Source: Adiantum capillus-veneris | Taxonomy: Eukaryota; Streptophyta; Polypodiopsida; Polypodiales; Pteridaceae | Length of the DNA stretch: 64,000 nt | NCBI GenBank assembly: GCA_014529385.2 | Contig: CM043948.1 | Span: forward strand, 19,774,951-19,838,950 | Direction of reading: 5' to 3' | In this document: piece after piece, positions 21,189 to 31,273 of the stretch | Numbering within the stretch: the first letter of the stretch is position 1 | Layout: the number at the start of each line of letters is the position of its first letter | The notes under the pieces: generated by a model | What the model was told of the DNA's origin: nothing | Seen by the model: only the letters and a program-made list of their open reading frames with translations | The model's database searches: none | Program-made: the position numbers and the translations under genes

Positions 21189-23195
21189 TGTCGAGAAATT
21201 TGCGGTCTTGCTAGGAAAGCACCGGGCTTATGGCTGTGAGAGTTTGTGAGAGAACTCAACAAAAACTATATGAAGGAGTTAAACCATAGATGCCATGAAG
21301 ACTAGGGTTTGGAAAGAAGTGCAATCAAAGAAGACTCACTCTTCCTCTCTTGCACTCACACACACACAAAGAAAGAACGCAAAAGAGAATGTCAAAACAA
21401 TACGAAGATGAAAACATCAAGGCTATGGTCATATCGTATCATGGGTAATATGAAAGGGTTAATGGATGAGTTAATGGCATTCAATCTTGGCTGACCAAAT
21501 AGGCTACCAATTGTTCTTTGCAATTGTAGTTTTGTGCTTACCATAATATATATATTTTGTCTAGTGATTGGGATTGATTGTGTGTACAAATCCTCTTGGT
21601 TCATAGCAAGATAACTACGCTTACATCAAAAGAAAAATTATAGTCTATGAGAGGTAGTATGATGGGATCCGGTGATAGAAGTATTTCATTGAGCCTTTCA
21701 GGGCCGAAGAGAAACACTATACGTTGTTGAAAGTGTATTTTACGGCTAATCCATACGTTAATTCTAATAGATCGTACAGAGTGAAAGCGATAGAAATGAC
21801 CATCATGTGGGTTATTCATCTAGGATAGTATGTGAGAAATGTAGATATGAGAGAAGTGAAGAGATGAAAAGTTTCCCTCCCAAGCCCTATTCTTGCCCGT
21901 AGGCAATAAGGATACTGCGGGGAGAGATGTACCTGTAGCAAAGAGAACCTAGAGAGGATGAATTACTAAGAATGAGAGAGATAGGTTTGGTTAAGGAGAT
22001 GAGATTAGATACATATATATATGTTGGATTAGAGATGAAAATGAAAACAACAAGAAATCAAGAAAACATCAATGTAGAACACATCTTACTTGAAACCCTT
22101 CGGCACCATTATTGATGGGAGAGAGAAGAAGAGTGGAGAATTACACTTTGATTGATACACCAAGTGTAAGACCTTCTTTGATTAGAGTTGATCTTCCAAG
22201 GTTAGCTTGTTGCAAGAATGGCTAGTCTTCTTCTAGAAAAAAGTGTAGGCTTGGGCTTATGTTAATGGCTAAGTACAATTAGGCGTTACTACTCACTCCC
22301 TCAAGAATTCCTCTCATCAATAGCTTGAATGCTTGATTTCCTTCCAAGGAAGAAGAGGTCCTCTTTTATAGGTGAAGGGAATCCACAAGGGTTTACACAA
22401 GAAGAGAGGAGCCAGTGTGAACAGGAATTGGAAAAGTTGGAAATGAGCTGTCCCTGCATGATGTGGGCAGACTGGGGTCCAGTATTTTGATCATATCTCC
22501 TCAACCGTGGCTCCAAATAAAAAAGTAAAAATATGGGCAAAAACTTCAGCTCATTAGCTAACATTTTCATTTTAAAATCGTTTTCCAATTCGGATTGGAA
22601 CCTTGTGTAACAAATTCATCAAAATAGGGTCCATTTATGGCAGCAAAAGTCTTCATGTGGTCTCCTTAGCTTAGACTTTCATTTAATTCCAAAGGACACC
22701 TCATGCCATATGAAAGCATGACATTGCTCCTTGACAAAGTTTTGTAATCATGCTTGCAATAATGCATTGAAATAAGTGTATCTTTGAAATCATGCCACCT
22801 ACTGTCCCACTAGGATTTGATTCTCTCCTAGTAGCTATTTAAAAAGAAATATAAGAAAAGTATAAAAAATACATAGAATATATATATAGTGGAGTTTACC
22901 CTAGATATAGGATCTAGCTAGGGTGTGAGATGATAATGAAATAGTAGAAATAAAGAATCAATGCTTTTTGCCCCAAGTTAAAGAGGCGGACCTATTGATA
23001 CTTTTCCCATAGTATTTTCTGATGGTAAAGTAAGGATAGGTTACCCTTGAGAAAAATAATAGGATGAGATAGAAGACTTATTATTATACTTAAATATGCA
23101 TATGTACATTATAGGAAGTATAATTATGTATCTAAAAAAATACAAGATAGATCTTGTAGCATGCGTTCCCACTATGTACGTGTCACAGCACGACA
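21189..23195 (-). repeat. LTR 1 (3' LTR in element sense)
   Basis: 2,007 bp, TGTCGAG at one end and CACGACA at the other. A TATAAAAG box lies on the minus strand at 22,363-22,370. Confidence 0.95.
22363..22370 (-). promoter_or_regulatory. LTR 1 TATA box
   Basis: CTATAAAAGAGG on the minus strand, about 825 bases from the LTR start in element sense, a normal U3 place for a Pol II promoter. In this LTR it would fire outward, toward 21 kb. Confidence 0.7.
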
Positions 23196-23199
23196 ACGA

Positions 23200-23207
23200 C
23201 CCTCTCT
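23200..23207 (-). other. Polypurine tract, copy A
   Basis: AGAGAGGG on the minus strand, four bases before LTR 1 in element sense, where the plus-strand primer of reverse transcription is expected. Confidence 0.6.
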
Positions 23208-23253
23208 AAACCTGCACATCCTCCGGTATGTGCCACATTGTCTCTTTGTAAGA

Positions 23254-25236
23254 TCAAACCTCTCGTACATCTTCCTTGCCTTCTTCTTCACTGGATGATT
23301 CCAGAGCTTCATGTTCACTTTGATCTTCACCTGTGTTTTTATCTTCTTCCTCATCAACATCTTCTAGATCATTGTCTCCTCTTCTCTTAAGCATTTTAAT
23401 CCTTTTTCCTGCAATGGGAATCTTTACTTCTGTACCATCTAGTTCAGACAAACTGTAAGTAGCATTTTCATGCACATGCTTTACAACATACGATCCAAAG
23501 CATCTTTTTGAGAACTTACGCATGACTGTGTGCTGGTTATCAAGGCTACTATCATACACTAAAACCCAGTCACCTTTGACAATTGCTTTGCTCCTGAGTC
23601 GATGTCGCTTATCAAAATAGTCCTTGTTTTTCAACCTTGCATTTTTGAGTCGTTCTTTTGCAGCTTCAATGTCTCCAGGTCTTCTCTCTAGCTGCCTTAT
23701 ACGCAGTGCAAGGAGATCTTCCCTACTAAGTCCCTCTTGCCAAGGTAGTACATTCCATGTGGGAATTGTATCCTCAATTGGCATCACTGGCTTTTGACCA
23801 TGCATTAGCTCCGTAGGCATGTAGCTAGTTACTGAGCTATGTGTTGTACGATCAGCCCATAAAGCATATGGTAACAATTTTGGCCACTCACCAACTCTTC
23901 CTTTGCAAGCCTTGGCCAAAGCTTTGATGATAGGAGGATGCCATCTTTCACTCTTTCCATTGCCTTCAGGGTTGTAAGCTGTAGTAAGAGAAAGCTTGAT
24001 CCCTAATCTAGAAAAGAACTCCCTTGCTTCTTCGGCATCCAGTTCACCTCGATATGCAGTGATTTTTTCCACACAACCATAACGGCAAATCACCTCATCA
24101 AGAAGGAATTTGCACACAGCTTCTGTGGTCTTAGCTCTTAATGCTCTTCCTTCAACCTGGTTAGTTAGGTCCTCTCGTGCAAGAACCAAGTATGTCATCT
24201 GCCAGAGTCCTAAAGGCATCGTGACTAGATCCACAACCCATTTATAGTGCATGGCTAGTGGATATGTAGGGTGCAATCCATCACGATGTCGAACATTTGA
24301 ATACATTTGACAAGTTACACATGACTCTACAAACTGAGATACATCTTTATACATACCCTTCCACCAGTATTTTTCTTTCAACTTGGAGAAGGTTGCCCAC
24401 ACACCCCTGTGTCCAGCCCATAGACTCTCATGAAACTCTTGCATGAGATTTACTTGAGTCTCTTTTTTACATATAACCCGTTGTGGTGTAGCACCCTTTT
24501 GTTTAGGATGCTTCCACAAGTAACCATCCCTTAAAAAGTACCCATATGCTTTCCTGCGTATCCTCTTGGATTCTTGTTCAGACCAATCATCCTGTTTTGT
24601 TAGAGTACTCAAGTACCTTCCAATAGAAAGCCAATCACCTCCATAAAGATCTTTCAAGAACAATTCAAGTGAATTAGTCATGCAGACATTGTTACCTTTG
24701 ACATGAGAGATAGAATAGAATTTTGTGCCTACATCATCTCCCTCATCAATCATTTGTGACTCATCTTCATACCTTGCCCTTGATAGCATATCTGCCACTG
24801 TATTGTCTTTACCTGCAATGTGCTTAAACTCGGGATTTAAGGACTTAATGTAGGCAATCCACCGCAACATAGCAATGTCTGGTGTTGAGCAGCTTGTAAT
24901 CATCCCAAGAAGTGGTAGACAATCTGTTTCTACAACCACACATGCACCAATTAGGTACTCTTTCCCACTTTTCAAGGCTGTAACCATACCCCATAACTCT
25001 CTCTTTATCTGTGGATAGTTTCTTTGACGATCACTTAGTACCTTTGCTCCAAATCTTACCACATACCTGTGTCCTTCTTTGTCATCTTGCCCTATTGCCC
25101 ATCCAATCCCTGTAGGACTGGTATCTACTGTCACAATCACTGGCCTTTGACACTCATAGTCTACCTTTCTCAAAGTCGTTGCTGACTGGAGTAACTCCTT
25201 TAGCTTTTCATGGATTTTACATGTGCTTCTGTCCAT
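23254..25236 (-). pseudogene. pol: pol A, second part: RNase H and integrase
   Basis: 660 codons starting just after a frameshift. Contents match residues about 490-1134 of pol B: RNase H with VDTSPTGIG, RELWG, ETDC and ADMLSR (its last catalytic Asp is kept here, codon 24,790-24,792), integrase HHCC zinc finger (HESLWAGH, CVTCQ), the integrase core, a GPY/F-like module that reads FGSYVV, and an acidic tail. The second integrase catalytic Asp is Tyr (AYRGEL; codon 24,052-24,054). No chromodomain is visible. Translation from gag cannot reach this part because of the one-base loss near 25.2 kb. Confidence 0.9.
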
Positions 25237-26798
25237 TTAAACTTTTGATTCTTTCTAAGCAGCTGATAAAGAGGATCAGCTACATTTGCATAATGTGGAA
25301 TCCAAATAACATAGAAGACACATGCTCCCAGAAATCTTCTAACCTCAGTGATGCTAGTGCATGTTTCTTTCATTCTTTGGATGGCATCTAGCTTTGATGG
25401 ACAAGGTTTCCTACCATATGGCCCACACATGTGCCCAACAATGAGCACTTCTTTGACACCAAACATAGACTTTTTCCCTGACAATGTAAGATTCACTTCT
25501 TCCAACCTAGACAAAATTTTATCACAATCATTTATGTGATTTACCACAAACCTACGACATCCCTTGAGATCCAAAGCTTCATCTTTGTCACTTTCTTCAC
25601 ATCCTTTGATAGGCAAATCATCAATGAAAGTCATTGTGATTTGAGGAATAAAGTCACGTAAGACCTTATTCATCCCATTCATCATATGTGCAACCGAGTT
25701 GGTTGCTCCCTGTGGCAAGGTACACATCCTTACCAAACCCAAAGGTGTCCTCATGGTTGTCAAGTCTCTGCTTTCGATTGCAAGCTGAAATTGATCATAC
25801 CCTGAGTAGAGATCCCCCATTGAATAGATTGCCCTCCCTGCAAACGCCTCTGCAAATTCATCCACAATTGGACCTGTACCTACATTTGTTATTGTCACCT
25901 TGTTCACTGGTTGCATATCTTGGATGAAGCGTAGAGAACCATTCTTCTTTGGAACTGTGAACCACCTGTTTGAGTATGGAGCACAAGAAGGCTCCAAGAT
26001 TCCCATTTTGATTTTCTCATTCAGTAGCTCTACTAACTTTGGCAAATGAGCCTTTGGAACCGGAATAGGCCGCATATTCCAAGGCACATGAGGTATTGTG
26101 AAAATTACCATAGGAGCTACAATATAAGGATCAACACATCCTATCTCATGTGGCTCAAATGCAAAAGCCTTACCATGCTTTGAAAGCATTTCTTTGAAGC
26201 ACTTTGTCTCCTCCTGTGTTAGAAACTCCTCGCAACCAATTTGCAACTCTTGAAAAGACTCCTTTGTGAAGGTATGCCCGATCTTTTTAGGATTCCGCAA
26301 ACTTGGTTGTAAAGAAGCCTGTTCAATCTTTTCCCTGTTGTTGGGTGGTAAGGGGGAAGCTACTGGTTTCACCTTCTTTGCTACGCTCTTGTATTTAGTT
26401 TCAACATGGACTTCTGGGCCAACTGTTTGGATTTCTTTAAAGGCTTCTATTACTTGATACATTTCCATAGAGCAAACTTCCACAACTTCATTTTCAAGAT
26501 GCAAACTAGACCTCATTATAGCATCAAGCTCACCCATAGTATCTACAAAAGAAACTTGTTCACACAAACCCAAAACATTTTCAGTAGGCTTTAGTAACCC
26601 ACTCTTTTTCATACCTATTTGTACATTATGCACATATTGCCTCTCATATCTCTTCAAATCTTCAAGTTTTGTAAAACATACTGATCCATTCCTTGTTACC
26701 AAGGAGCTCATTGAGAAAGTTTCACCTATTTTTGGATCAGGCGAGACCCTTTTTCTTTCTGTACCACTGCAATCCCGCTTTACAATGGTACTTGGCAA
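25200..26798 (-). pseudogene. pol: pol A, first part: RT
   Basis: About 530 codons with the RT motifs WFTVPKKNGSLRF, YSMGDLYSGYDQFQL, RMCTLPQGATNSVAHMM and the catalytic FIDD (TMTFIDDLPIKG), then the RT thumb/connection (CGPYGRKPCP, RRFLGACVFY). FIDD is the YxDD box with Phe first. The frame has no ATG at its start and is entered from protease by a -1 shift (see 26,798-26,804). It ends early because one T is missing in a T run near 25.21 kb compared with copy B, so RT is separated from RH-INT. Confidence 0.9.
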
Positions 26799-27286
26799 AA
26801 ACCCATCATTTCTCTATGATCATGAAACTCTTTGCTTACCTTTGGTAGAGGATGTTCTCTGAGGTTGTCATGATTTCTTTCATGGTTTACGCAAACTGTG
26901 AGAATTTGGACAGCACGTTTACCATCTTTGCTACGTATCCTAGCATATGCTGAACAGTCGTCCATTACCTTTGTTTCCATTCGAACTCCCACAATGTAGG
27001 GTTGTCCAAGGATGAGATGATATGAAGATGTATCCTGAACAAAGAAGTTTTGGTCAATCTTTACATCACCTATTGTCACCTTCACACCTAGACATGCTGC
27101 ATACAATTCACCGGATGAATTGTTTGCCACTTTTACCATCCAACCATGATCTGTGTCCATCGGCCATTTGCACTTGTTGTAGAGACTCTTTGACATTATG
27201 TTTATTTCTGAACCATGGTCAATCAAGGCAACAAATGGCTCTTCAAGATCACCTACCTTGACCAAAGTTTCTATAGTAGCCCTTGC
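26780..27286 (-). CDS. Protease of copy A (DHGS active site)
   Basis: The open frame from the UAG at 27,287 reads ARATIETLVKVG, then FVALIDHGSEINIMSKSLY with the presumed catalytic Asp at codon 27,218-27,220, and later YHLILGQPYIVGVRM, the ILGxP motif of retropepsins. DHGS has His where Ser/Thr is usual. The domain is about 110 residues and is followed by a tail of about 50 residues (HERNHDNLREHPLPK). It ends at a TAA at 26,780-26,782, six codons after a slip-type heptamer that leads into pol. Confidence 0.85.
   Translation of the reverse strand, partial: ARATIETLVKVGDLEEPFVALIDHGSEINIMSKSLYNKCKWPMDTDHGWMVKVANNSSGELYAACLGVKVTIGDVKIDQNFFVQDTSSYHLILGQPYIVGVRMETKVMDDCSAYARIRSKDGKRAVQILTVCVNHERNHDNLREHPLPKVSKEFHDHREMMGFCQVPL
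26798..26804 (-). promoter_or_regulatory. Candidate -1 ribosomal slip site, copy A
   Basis: The minus strand reads G GGT TTT in the protease frame, an X-XXY-YYZ heptamer. A -1 slip puts the next codon at 26,796-26,798, exactly the pol frame, which is open from about 26,813 onward. The same heptamer is present in copy B. Confidence 0.55.
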
Positions 27287-28297
27287 CTAATGACTTCGTG
27301 AATAGTAACTCCTAGGAATATCTTCAACTTCTTCATCATTATTTGAGAAATGCACTTGCTTCACTCTCCCACTAGATTGGTAGCATCCTACCATAGCTCC
27401 ATCATTCTCCTTATTTTGCAGTTGCATCCCTTGTGTCTTCGAGGTTTCCCCTTCAACCTGTGGACGAGAAACTTCAGCAAGGGTTTGCCTCTTTCTCTTG
27501 ATGATGTCAATGATCTCCTCATGGAATTCACGCTTTGCAATGGCAAGAACTTCTCCCAGAGTAAACTCAATCTTGCTATTCAAGATCCTTTCCTCCAAGA
27601 CTTTCTTTAAATCTGTAGCAACCTCAATATCAGATTGTAGTTTATAAGTTGGGCCTTTTGTCTTACCTTTCGTTGGCACTTTCTTCTTTCCTGTTGTAGA
27701 CTCCTCCATGAGTACTTCAGGTGGAGATGCTCCTTGTGTTGAGGGTGTTTGAGAAGGCATTGAGTCGCTTCTTCCCCCACTTCTAGAAGCTCTTTTTGAT
27801 GGTCCTTCATCAGCATTCTCACGTCTGCGCTTCTCTTCTACAATTGCCTCATTTTGTTGGCATTTTGTAATGTAGGCATGCACTGACAATGAGTCCACTG
27901 GATCATTCCATCCTGTTTCTAGACGTATGCAATCACCTGCTTCATGTAGAATCTCTTTTGTAAGCTTTCCCTTTTTAGCTAATTGCATGACATTTGGCCA
28001 AATTTGACCATGATGGTCACTCACCTCTTCATCACAAAAATGTTCAATTTTTACTCCATAAGTAGCTGCCTCAACTGAAGAGGTGGCATGCTTGGTTGCC
28101 ATATCTTCAACTAAGGTTTGCATTCCCCCCTTCCCAAAGTTAGTTCTCAAGGGTAGACCTGTCTCTCTTAAGTGGATTTTACCATCCTTAAAAAAGACAA
28201 CATCTTTTGACAAAGCTTCACTAAAATCATCACAATCCCTTCTTACATGGTCTATACTATCACACCAAATACATCTATTAACAAACCCTTCTTTGAG
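27287..28297 (-). CDS. gag: Nucleocapsid and gag-pro linker, copy A
   Basis: Continues the gag frame after a UAG at 28,298-28,300. It opens with LKEGFVNR and a classical zinc knuckle, Cys-x2-Cys-x4-His-x4-Cys (28,232-28,273; CIWCDSIDHVRRDC), which binds RNA in Gag. Then come VFFKDGKIHLRETG, a Lys/Ser-rich part, GPTYKLQSDIEVAT, and a helical segment EFHEEIIDIIKRKRQ, up to a second UAG at 27,287-27,289. The plus-strand element at 46.15-47.2 kb encodes the same succession, confirming the order of parts. Confidence 0.85.
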   Translation of the reverse strand, partial: LKEGFVNRCIWCDSIDHVRRDCDDFSEALSKDVVFFKDGKIHLRETGLPLRTNFGKGGMQTLVEDMATKHATSSVEAATYGVKIEHFCDEEVSDHHGQIWPNVMQLAKKGKLTKEILHEAGDCIRLETGWNDPVDSLSVHAYITKCQQNEAIVEEKRRRENADEGPSKRASRSGGRSDSMPSQTPSTQGASPPEVLMEESTTGKKKVPTKGKTKGPTYKLQSDIEVATDLKKVLEERILNSKIEFTLGEVLAIAKREFHEEIIDIIKRKRQTLAEVSRPQVEGETSKTQGMQLQNKENDGAMVGCYQSSGRVKQVHFSNNDEEVEDIPRSYYSRSH

Positions 28298-29155
28298 CTA
28301 TTGTCTTTGCCTAGGAAGTGGCCCTGATGGTTGGCCTTTTTCTTCAAGCTTTGCAAACTTCACCTTCAAGTCACGCATTCCCTTCACAAGCTCATCTAGC
28401 ATGGACTCATCAAACTTAGGAGCGATAAAAGTAGGCTTTACCATTTTGTCAGAAGTTGAGGTGGAAGGACTTGTAGTGTTTACTACCATCTTGTCCCTTC
28501 TTCTTTGTCGTTTGGCAAGCAGTGAGACAGCACCTTCAACCTCATTCCAGTCGGTCTTTAGTCCTTGCTCAGCATCTTTATCTTCAAGAAGAAGCTCCAA
28601 TTTTTCTTGAAACTCTTTACCTGCAGCTTGTAAGAAAAGATCTGTCTTCTCTGCATCTAGTGTGGCCCTTTCTGTCCTAGTGAGTTGTGCATAGTGCCGC
28701 TCAAATTCCCTAAGTAGCTCTGTTATTGATAGTCCTTGCTTTGGCTTGACTACCCATTCTAAGAATGTCCTTTTGGTCACTCTCTCCGAGTCCTCCATGA
28801 AATATTCCTCCTTTAAAGCTACTTTGAGTTCTTCCCAATTTCTCCCATGCCCATCTTTAATTGCCCTAACATGCTCCCTAATTTTTGGAGCAACAACTAG
28901 CTCAAAGCTTTGAATCATCTCACCTTCTGACACGCGATGCAGCTCCATCTCCTTCACATACTCACATAAGTACTTGGTTACATCTTTGCCATTGAACTGA
29001 TCCATTCTGTTGACGACCGCTTGTATGGCCTTCGTTGCTGAAATCTCCCTTCTTTCAATAGCATGTTGTTGTTGCATGAACATTGCAAATGCTTGAAACA
29101 TTTGCATTGTTGCTGGGTCAAAATGCATACCCTGTTGCTCAACATGATCACCCAT
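28298..29155 (-). CDS. gag: Gag capsid part, copy A
   Basis: 285 codons. The start MGDHVEQQGMHFDP lies 47 bases inside the PBS-proximal LTR junction and is the first ATG of the unit. Gln/Met-rich N-terminus (MFQAFAMFMQQQH), then a capsid region with MDQFNGKDVTKYLCEY, VAPKIREHVRAI, WEELKVALKEEYF, SERVTKRTFLEWV and ELLREFERHYAQL, and a charged C-terminal part. Related plus-strand gag copies stand at 45.3 and 61.2 kb. It forms the particle shell in the life cycle. It ends at an in-frame UAG preceded by CAA, beyond which the same frame continues into the zinc knuckle. Confidence 0.9.
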   Translation of the reverse strand: MGDHVEQQGMHFDPATMQMFQAFAMFMQQQHAIERREISATKAIQAVVNRMDQFNGKDVTKYLCEYVKEMELHRVSEGEMIQSFELVVAPKIREHVRAIKDGHGRNWEELKVALKEEYFMEDSERVTKRTFLEWVVKPKQGLSITELLREFERHYAQLTRTERATLDAEKTDLFLQAAGKEFQEKLELLLEDKDAEQGLKTDWNEVEGAVSLLAKRQRRRDKMVVNTTSPSTSTSDKMVKPTFIAPKFDESMLDELVKGMRDLKVKFAKLEEKGQPSGPLPRQRQ

Positions 29156-29188
29156 GGTTACCCAAAAACTCTCACCCTAGCAGATTCG

Positions 29189-29202
29189 CGTCGGGTTCAC
29201 CA
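29189..29202 (-). other. Primer-binding site, copy A
   Basis: The minus strand reads TGGTGAACCCGACG, six bases after the LTR end. It starts with TGG as a tRNA-CCA complement must. I do not assign the tRNA. Confidence 0.65.
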
Positions 29203-29208
29203 AAAATA

Positions 29209-31215
29209 TGTCGAGAAATTTGCGGTCTTGCTAGGAAAGCACCGGGCTTATGGCTGTGAGATTTTGTGAGAGAACTCAACAAAAACTATATGAAGGAGTT
29301 AAACCATAGATGCCATGAAGACTAGGGTTTGGAAAGAAGTGCAATCAAAGAAGACTCACTCTTCCTCTCTTGCACTCACACACACACAAAGAAAGAACGC
29401 AAAAGAGAATGTCAAAACAATACGAAGATGAAAACATCAAGGCTATGGTCATATCGTATCATGGGTAATATGAAAGGGTTAATGGATGAGTTAATGGCAT
29501 TCAATCTTGGCTGACCAAATAGGCTACCAATTGTTCTTTGGAATTGTAGTTTTGTGCTCACCATAATATATATATTTTGTCTAGTGATTGGGATTGATTG
29601 TGTGTACAAATCCTCTTGGTTCATAGCAAGATAACTACGCTTACATCAAAAGAAAAATTATAGTCTATGAGAGGTAGTATGATGGGATCCGGTGATAGAA
29701 GTATTTCATTGAGCCTTTCAGGGCCGAAGAGAAACACTATACGTTGTTGAAAGTGTATTTTACGGCTAATCCATACGTTAATTCTAATAGATCGTACAGA
29801 GTGAAAGCGATAGAAATGATCATCATGTGGGTTATTCATCTAGGATAGTATGTGAGAAATGTAGATATGAGAGAAGTGAAGAGATGAGAAGTTTCCCTCC
29901 CAAGCCCTATTCTTGCCCGTAGGCAATAACGATACTGCGGGGAGAGATGTACCTGTAGCAAAGAGAACCTAGAGAGGATGAATTACTAAGAATGAGAGAG
30001 ATAGGTTTGGTTAAGGAGATGAGATTAGATACATATATATATGTTGGATTAGAGATGACAATGAAAACAACAAGAAATCAAGAAAACATCAATGTAGAAC
30101 ACATCTTACTTGAAACCCTTCGGCACTATTATTGATGGGAGAGAGAAGAAGAGTGGAGAATTCCACTTTGATTGATACACCAAGTGTAATACCTTCTTTT
30201 ATTAGAGTTGATCTTCCAAGGCTAGCTTGTTGCAAGAATGGCTAGTCTTCTTCTAGGAAAAAGTATAGGCTTGGGCTTATGTTAATGGCTAAGTACAATT
30301 AGGCGTTACTACTCACTCCCTCAAGAATTCCTCTCATCAATGGCTTGAATGCTTGAGTTCCTTCCAAGGAAGAAGAGGTCCTCTTTTATAGGTGAAGGGA
30401 ACCCACAAGGGTTTACACAAGAAGAGAGGAGCCAGTGTGAACAGGAATTGGAAAAGTTGGAAATGAGCTGTCCCTGCATGATGTGGGCAGACTGGGGTCC
30501 AGTATTTTGATCATATCTCCTCAACCGTGGCTCCAAATAAAAAAGTAAAAATATGGGCAAAAACTTCAGATCATTAGCTAAGATTTTCATTTTAAAATCG
30601 TTTTCCAATTCGGATTGGAACCTTGTGTAAAAAATTCATCAAAATAGGGTCCATTTATGGCAGCAAAAGTCTTCATGTGGTCTCCTTAGCCTAGACTTTC
30701 ATTTAATTCCAAAGGACACTTCATGCCATATGAAAGCATGACATTGCTCCTTGACAAATTTTTGTAATCATGCTTGCAATAATGCATTAAAATAAGTGTA
30801 TCTTTGAAATCATGCCACCTAGTGTCCCACTAGGATTTGATTCTCTCCTAGTAGCTATTTAAAAAGAAATATAAGAAAAGTATAAAAAATACATAGAATA
30901 TATATATAGTGGAGTTTACCCTAGATATAGGATCTAGCTAGGGTGTGAGATGATAATGAAATAGTAGAAATAAAGAATCAATGCTTTTTGCCCCAAGTTA
31001 AAGAGGCGGAGCTATTGATGCTTTTCCCATAGTATTTTCTGATGGTAAAGTAAGGATAGGTTACCCTTGAGAAAAATAATAGGATGAGATAGAAGACTTA
31101 TTATTATACTTAAATATGCATATGTACATTATAGGAAGTATAATTATGTATCTAAAAAAATACAAGATAGATCTTGTAGCATGCGTTCCCACTATGTACG
31201 TGTCACAGCACGACA
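29209..31215 (-). repeat. LTR 2 (shared middle LTR)
   Basis: 2,007 bp with TGTCGAG and CACGACA ends. It serves as 5' LTR of copy A and 3' LTR of copy B. No target duplication surrounds it. Confidence 0.95.
30383..30390 (-). promoter_or_regulatory. LTR 2 TATA box
   Basis: CTATAAAAGAGG on the minus strand, same place as in LTR 1. It would drive transcription of copy A. Confidence 0.7.
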
Positions 31216-31219
31216 GCGA

Positions 31220-31227
31220 CCCTCTCT
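31220..31227 (-). other. Polypurine tract, copy B
   Basis: AGAGAGGG on the minus strand, four bases before LTR 2 in element sense. Confidence 0.6.
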
Positions 31228-31273
31228 AAACCTGCACATCCTCCGGTATGTGCCACATTGTCTCTTTGTAAGA

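Noticed and set aside
21309-21494. Small plus-strand frame repeated three times inside the LTRs (also 29,329 and 37,350)
   Set aside because: Its identity in three places is due to the LTR repeat. It is antisense to the element and has no motif.
27287-27289. Second UAG as a proven readthrough signal
   Set aside because: The plus-strand relative has TGG at the same site, so ordinary decay explains it equally well. Kept only as a question.
29189-29202. Naming the tRNA primer of the tandem element
   Set aside because: TGGTGAACCCGACG starts properly with TGG, but I cannot assign it to a tRNA with certainty from sequence alone.
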